NCBI GenBank assembly: GCA_031265025.1
Contig: JAISDF010000224.1
Location: forward strand, 1 to 7,391
Reading direction: 5' to 3'
Source of the DNA: Spirochaetaceae bacterium
Lineage (GTDB): Bacteria > Spirochaetota > Spirochaetia > Treponematales > Breznakiellaceae
Length of the DNA stretch: 7,391 nt
In this document: one piece after another, positions 5,995 through 7,391 of the stretch
Layout: the number at the start of each line of letters is the position of its first letter
Position numbering within the stretch: position 1 is the first letter of the stretch
Made by a program: the position numbers and the translations under genes
The notes under the pieces: generated by a model
Database searches by the model: none
Told to the model about the DNA's origin: nothing
What the model saw: only the letters and a program-made list of their open reading frames with translations

Positions 5995-7257
5995 ATGACT
6001 TCTCTTGACGCGGTGTTTGATTCCCTGAAAGCGGCCCAGCTAAAACTTGCGCTGGAAAACCGTTCAGCAAAGGACGCGGCGCTTTGCGCGGTAATGAAGG
6101 CCATTGACGCCCGGCGGAGCGCCATACTTGCCGCTAACGGGCTTGACGTGGAAAAAGCCCGAAAGGGCGGCATGAAGGAAGCCCTCATAGACAGGCTGCT
6201 TCTCAATGACAAACGCATTGATGACATACTGGACGGCATTGCCCTTGTTACCAGGCTGGAAGACCCCATAGGCAGGGTCAGGGCCGGCTGGACTCTTCCC
6301 AACGGACTTGTGGTTGAACAGATCACCGTTCCCCTGGGAGTGGCGGCAATCATCTACGAATCACGGCCCAATGTTACCGCCGACGCCTTTTGCCTTGCCT
6401 ATAAGGCCGGCTGTTCCATACTGCTTCGCGGTTCATCCGCCGCGCTTGAATCAAACCGCGCCCTGGTCGAAGCCATAAAGGAGGGCCTCACAAAAGGCGG
6501 CGGCGAAGCTGACGCGGTGGCCCTCGCCGCTTCGGGAAACCGGGACGAAGTGGACCTCATACTCAACGCCAGGGGCAAGGTGGACGTGGTGCTTCCTCGG
6601 GGCGGCAGGGAGCTGATACGCCGGGTGGTGGACAACGCCAGGGTTCCGGTGATAGAAACCGGCGAGGGAAACTGCCACATCTATGTGGAGCCCAGCGCCG
6701 ACATGAAAAACGCCGTTGACATTATCGCCAACGCCAAACTGCAAAAACCCGGCGCCTGCAATGCCGTGGAAACAGTTCTCGTACACCGGGACGCGGCCCG
6801 CGCCCTCATGCCGCTTTTGGCGGGGCGTATTGCCGGAAAGGCGGAACTTCGCTGCGACAACCGGTCCAGGGCGGCAATAGGCGCGCTTCCCGAAGGACTT
6901 GCGCTTGCCAATGCCGTCGAGTCAGATTGGGAAACCGAATTCCTCGACTATATACTGGCGGTCAAAACCGTGGATTCAGTGGATGAGGCCATAGAACATA
7001 TCAGGCGCTACGGAACTGGCCATTCGGAAGCCATACTCACCAAAGACCTCGAAGCCGCTGAGATCTTTCAGCGCCGGGTTGACGCCGCCTGTGTTTACAC
7101 CAACGCGTCAATCCGCTTTACCGACGGCGGGCAGTTTGGTTTTGGCGCGGAGCTTGGCATCAGCACCCAGAAATTTCACGCGCGCGGGCCCATGGGTCTT
7201 GAAGCCCTGACAACGATAAAGTATCGTATAGCAGGATCAGGCCAGATACGGCCCTGA
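5995..7257 (+). CDS. proA: Gamma-glutamyl phosphate reductase (glutamate-5-semialdehyde dehydrogenase)
   Basis: ProA reduces gamma-glutamyl phosphate with NADPH to glutamate-5-semialdehyde, the second step of proline synthesis from glutamate. The product is 420 residues, the normal size for the family. Visible landmarks are a helical N-terminus, PLGVAAIIYESRPNVT (113-128, the ProA signature), GGRELIRRVVDNARVPVIETGEG (203-225), and the catalytic cysteine Cys255 in KPGACNAVET. HARGPMGLEALTTIKY closes the domain near the C-terminus. The ATG at 5995 is the first possible start: upstream in frame there is only the 44-nt promoter region and then the divergent gene. No Shine-Dalgarno site precedes it, and a strong -10 box sits 6 nt before the ATG, so a leaderless message is likely. 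proB follows after 24 nt on the same strand. Confidence 0.97.
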   Translation: MTSLDAVFDSLKAAQLKLALENRSAKDAALCAVMKAIDARRSAILAANGLDVEKARKGGMKEALIDRLLLNDKRIDDILDGIALVTRLEDPIGRVRAGWTLPNGLVVEQITVPLGVAAIIYESRPNVTADAFCLAYKAGCSILLRGSSAALESNRALVEAIKEGLTKGGGEADAVALAASGNRDEVDLILNARGKVDVVLPRGGRELIRRVVDNARVPVIETGEGNCHIYVEPSADMKNAVDIIANAKLQKPGACNAVETVLVHRDAARALMPLLAGRIAGKAELRCDNRSRAAIGALPEGLALANAVESDWETEFLDYILAVKTVDSVDEAIEHIRRYGTGHSEAILTKDLEAAEIFQRRVDAACVYTNASIRFTDGGQFGFGAELGISTQKFHARGPMGLEALTTIKYRIAGSGQIRP

Positions 7258-7268
7258 CCGGACGGTAC

Positions 7269-7272
7269 GGAG
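7269..7272 (+). promoter_or_regulatory. Ribosome binding site of proB
   Basis: GGAG sits 9 nt before GTG 7282 and only 3 nt before GTG 7276, which favours the later GTG as the proB start. It is the clearest Shine-Dalgarno sequence before any gene start in this window. Confidence 0.55.
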
Positions 7273-7281
7273 AATGTGTCA

Positions 7282-7391
7282 GTGATTTCCCAATTGATAG
7301 AAACAGCGCGGAAAATCGTCATCAAAATCGGCTCCAATACTCTTGCCGACAGCAAGGGCAGGATCAATGTTTCTTTTATGGAAGAATTCGC
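7282..7391 (+). CDS. proB: Glutamate 5-kinase, N-terminal part; cut by the window end
   Basis: ProB phosphorylates glutamate at the gamma carboxyl, and its unstable product is passed to ProA. Only the first 36 codons are present. The segment RKIVIKIGSNTLAD matches the N-terminal strand and phosphate loop of the amino-acid-kinase fold in glutamate 5-kinases (compare V-V-K-x-G-S/T). I chose GTG 7282 because GGAG at 7269-7272 lies 9 nt before it. GTG 7276 and TTG 7294 are in-frame alternatives. The nearby ATG at 7274 runs into a stop after three codons and cannot be the start. The 24-nt gap after proA, with no terminator-like hairpin, supports one proA-proB transcript. Whether a C-terminal PUA domain is present cannot be seen here. 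Confidence 0.9.
   Translation, partial: MISQLIETARKIVIKIGSNTLADSKGRINVSFMEEF

Noticed and set aside
5951..6070. N-terminal extension of the dehydrogenase to a start at 6070
   Set aside because: It would overlap the first 76 bases of proA, crosses the promoter region, and adds about 40 residues that the family does not have.
7274..7285. ATG at 7274 as the proB start
   Set aside because: It reads ATG-TGT-CAG-TGA and stops after three codons; the ProB frame starts with GTG at 7276 or 7282.

Overview
The window reads as an ordinary stretch of bacterial chromosome of moderate to high GC (hand counts run from about 50% to 62% depending on the gene). It is almost completely coding. It holds seven protein genes, two of them cut by the window edges. 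I see no RNA gene, mobile element, CRISPR array or long non-coding stretch. The best guess for the host is an anaerobic or host-associated spirochaete (Treponema-like). This rests on a threonyl-tRNA synthetase with no N-terminal TGS domain, as I recall for Borrelia and Treponema, and on the order proA then proB. The taxonomic call is an inference only.

Layout. Positions 1-2341 (+) hold the end of feoA and a full feoB, an iron(II) uptake pair with an 8-nt overlap. Positions 2336-5950 (-) hold a tight three-gene unit transcribed leftwards: a D-2-hydroxyacid dehydrogenase, a type II (eukaryote-like) pantothenate kinase, and threonyl-tRNA synthetase. The first two genes abut directly (TAA followed by GTG) and thrS follows after 18 nt. 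The thrS and feoB ends converge and overlap by 6 nt. Positions 5995-7391 (+) hold proA and the first 36 codons of proB, the two enzymes that convert glutamate to glutamate semialdehyde for proline synthesis.

The only real intergenic region is the 44 nt at 5951-5994 between the divergent dehydrogenase and proA starts. It carries the same -10 hexamer, TATACT, on both strands, each exactly 6 nt before an ATG. This suggests two leaderless mRNAs starting at or next to their start codons. An 11-nt perfect inverted repeat lies between the two hexamers.

I found no clear sign of a new multi-gene system. The points most worth a second look are the mirror-image leaderless promoters, the pairing of an NADPH-type D-hydroxyacid dehydrogenase with a pantothenate kinase, and the replacement in that kinase of an arginine I recall as conserved in characterised type II enzymes.
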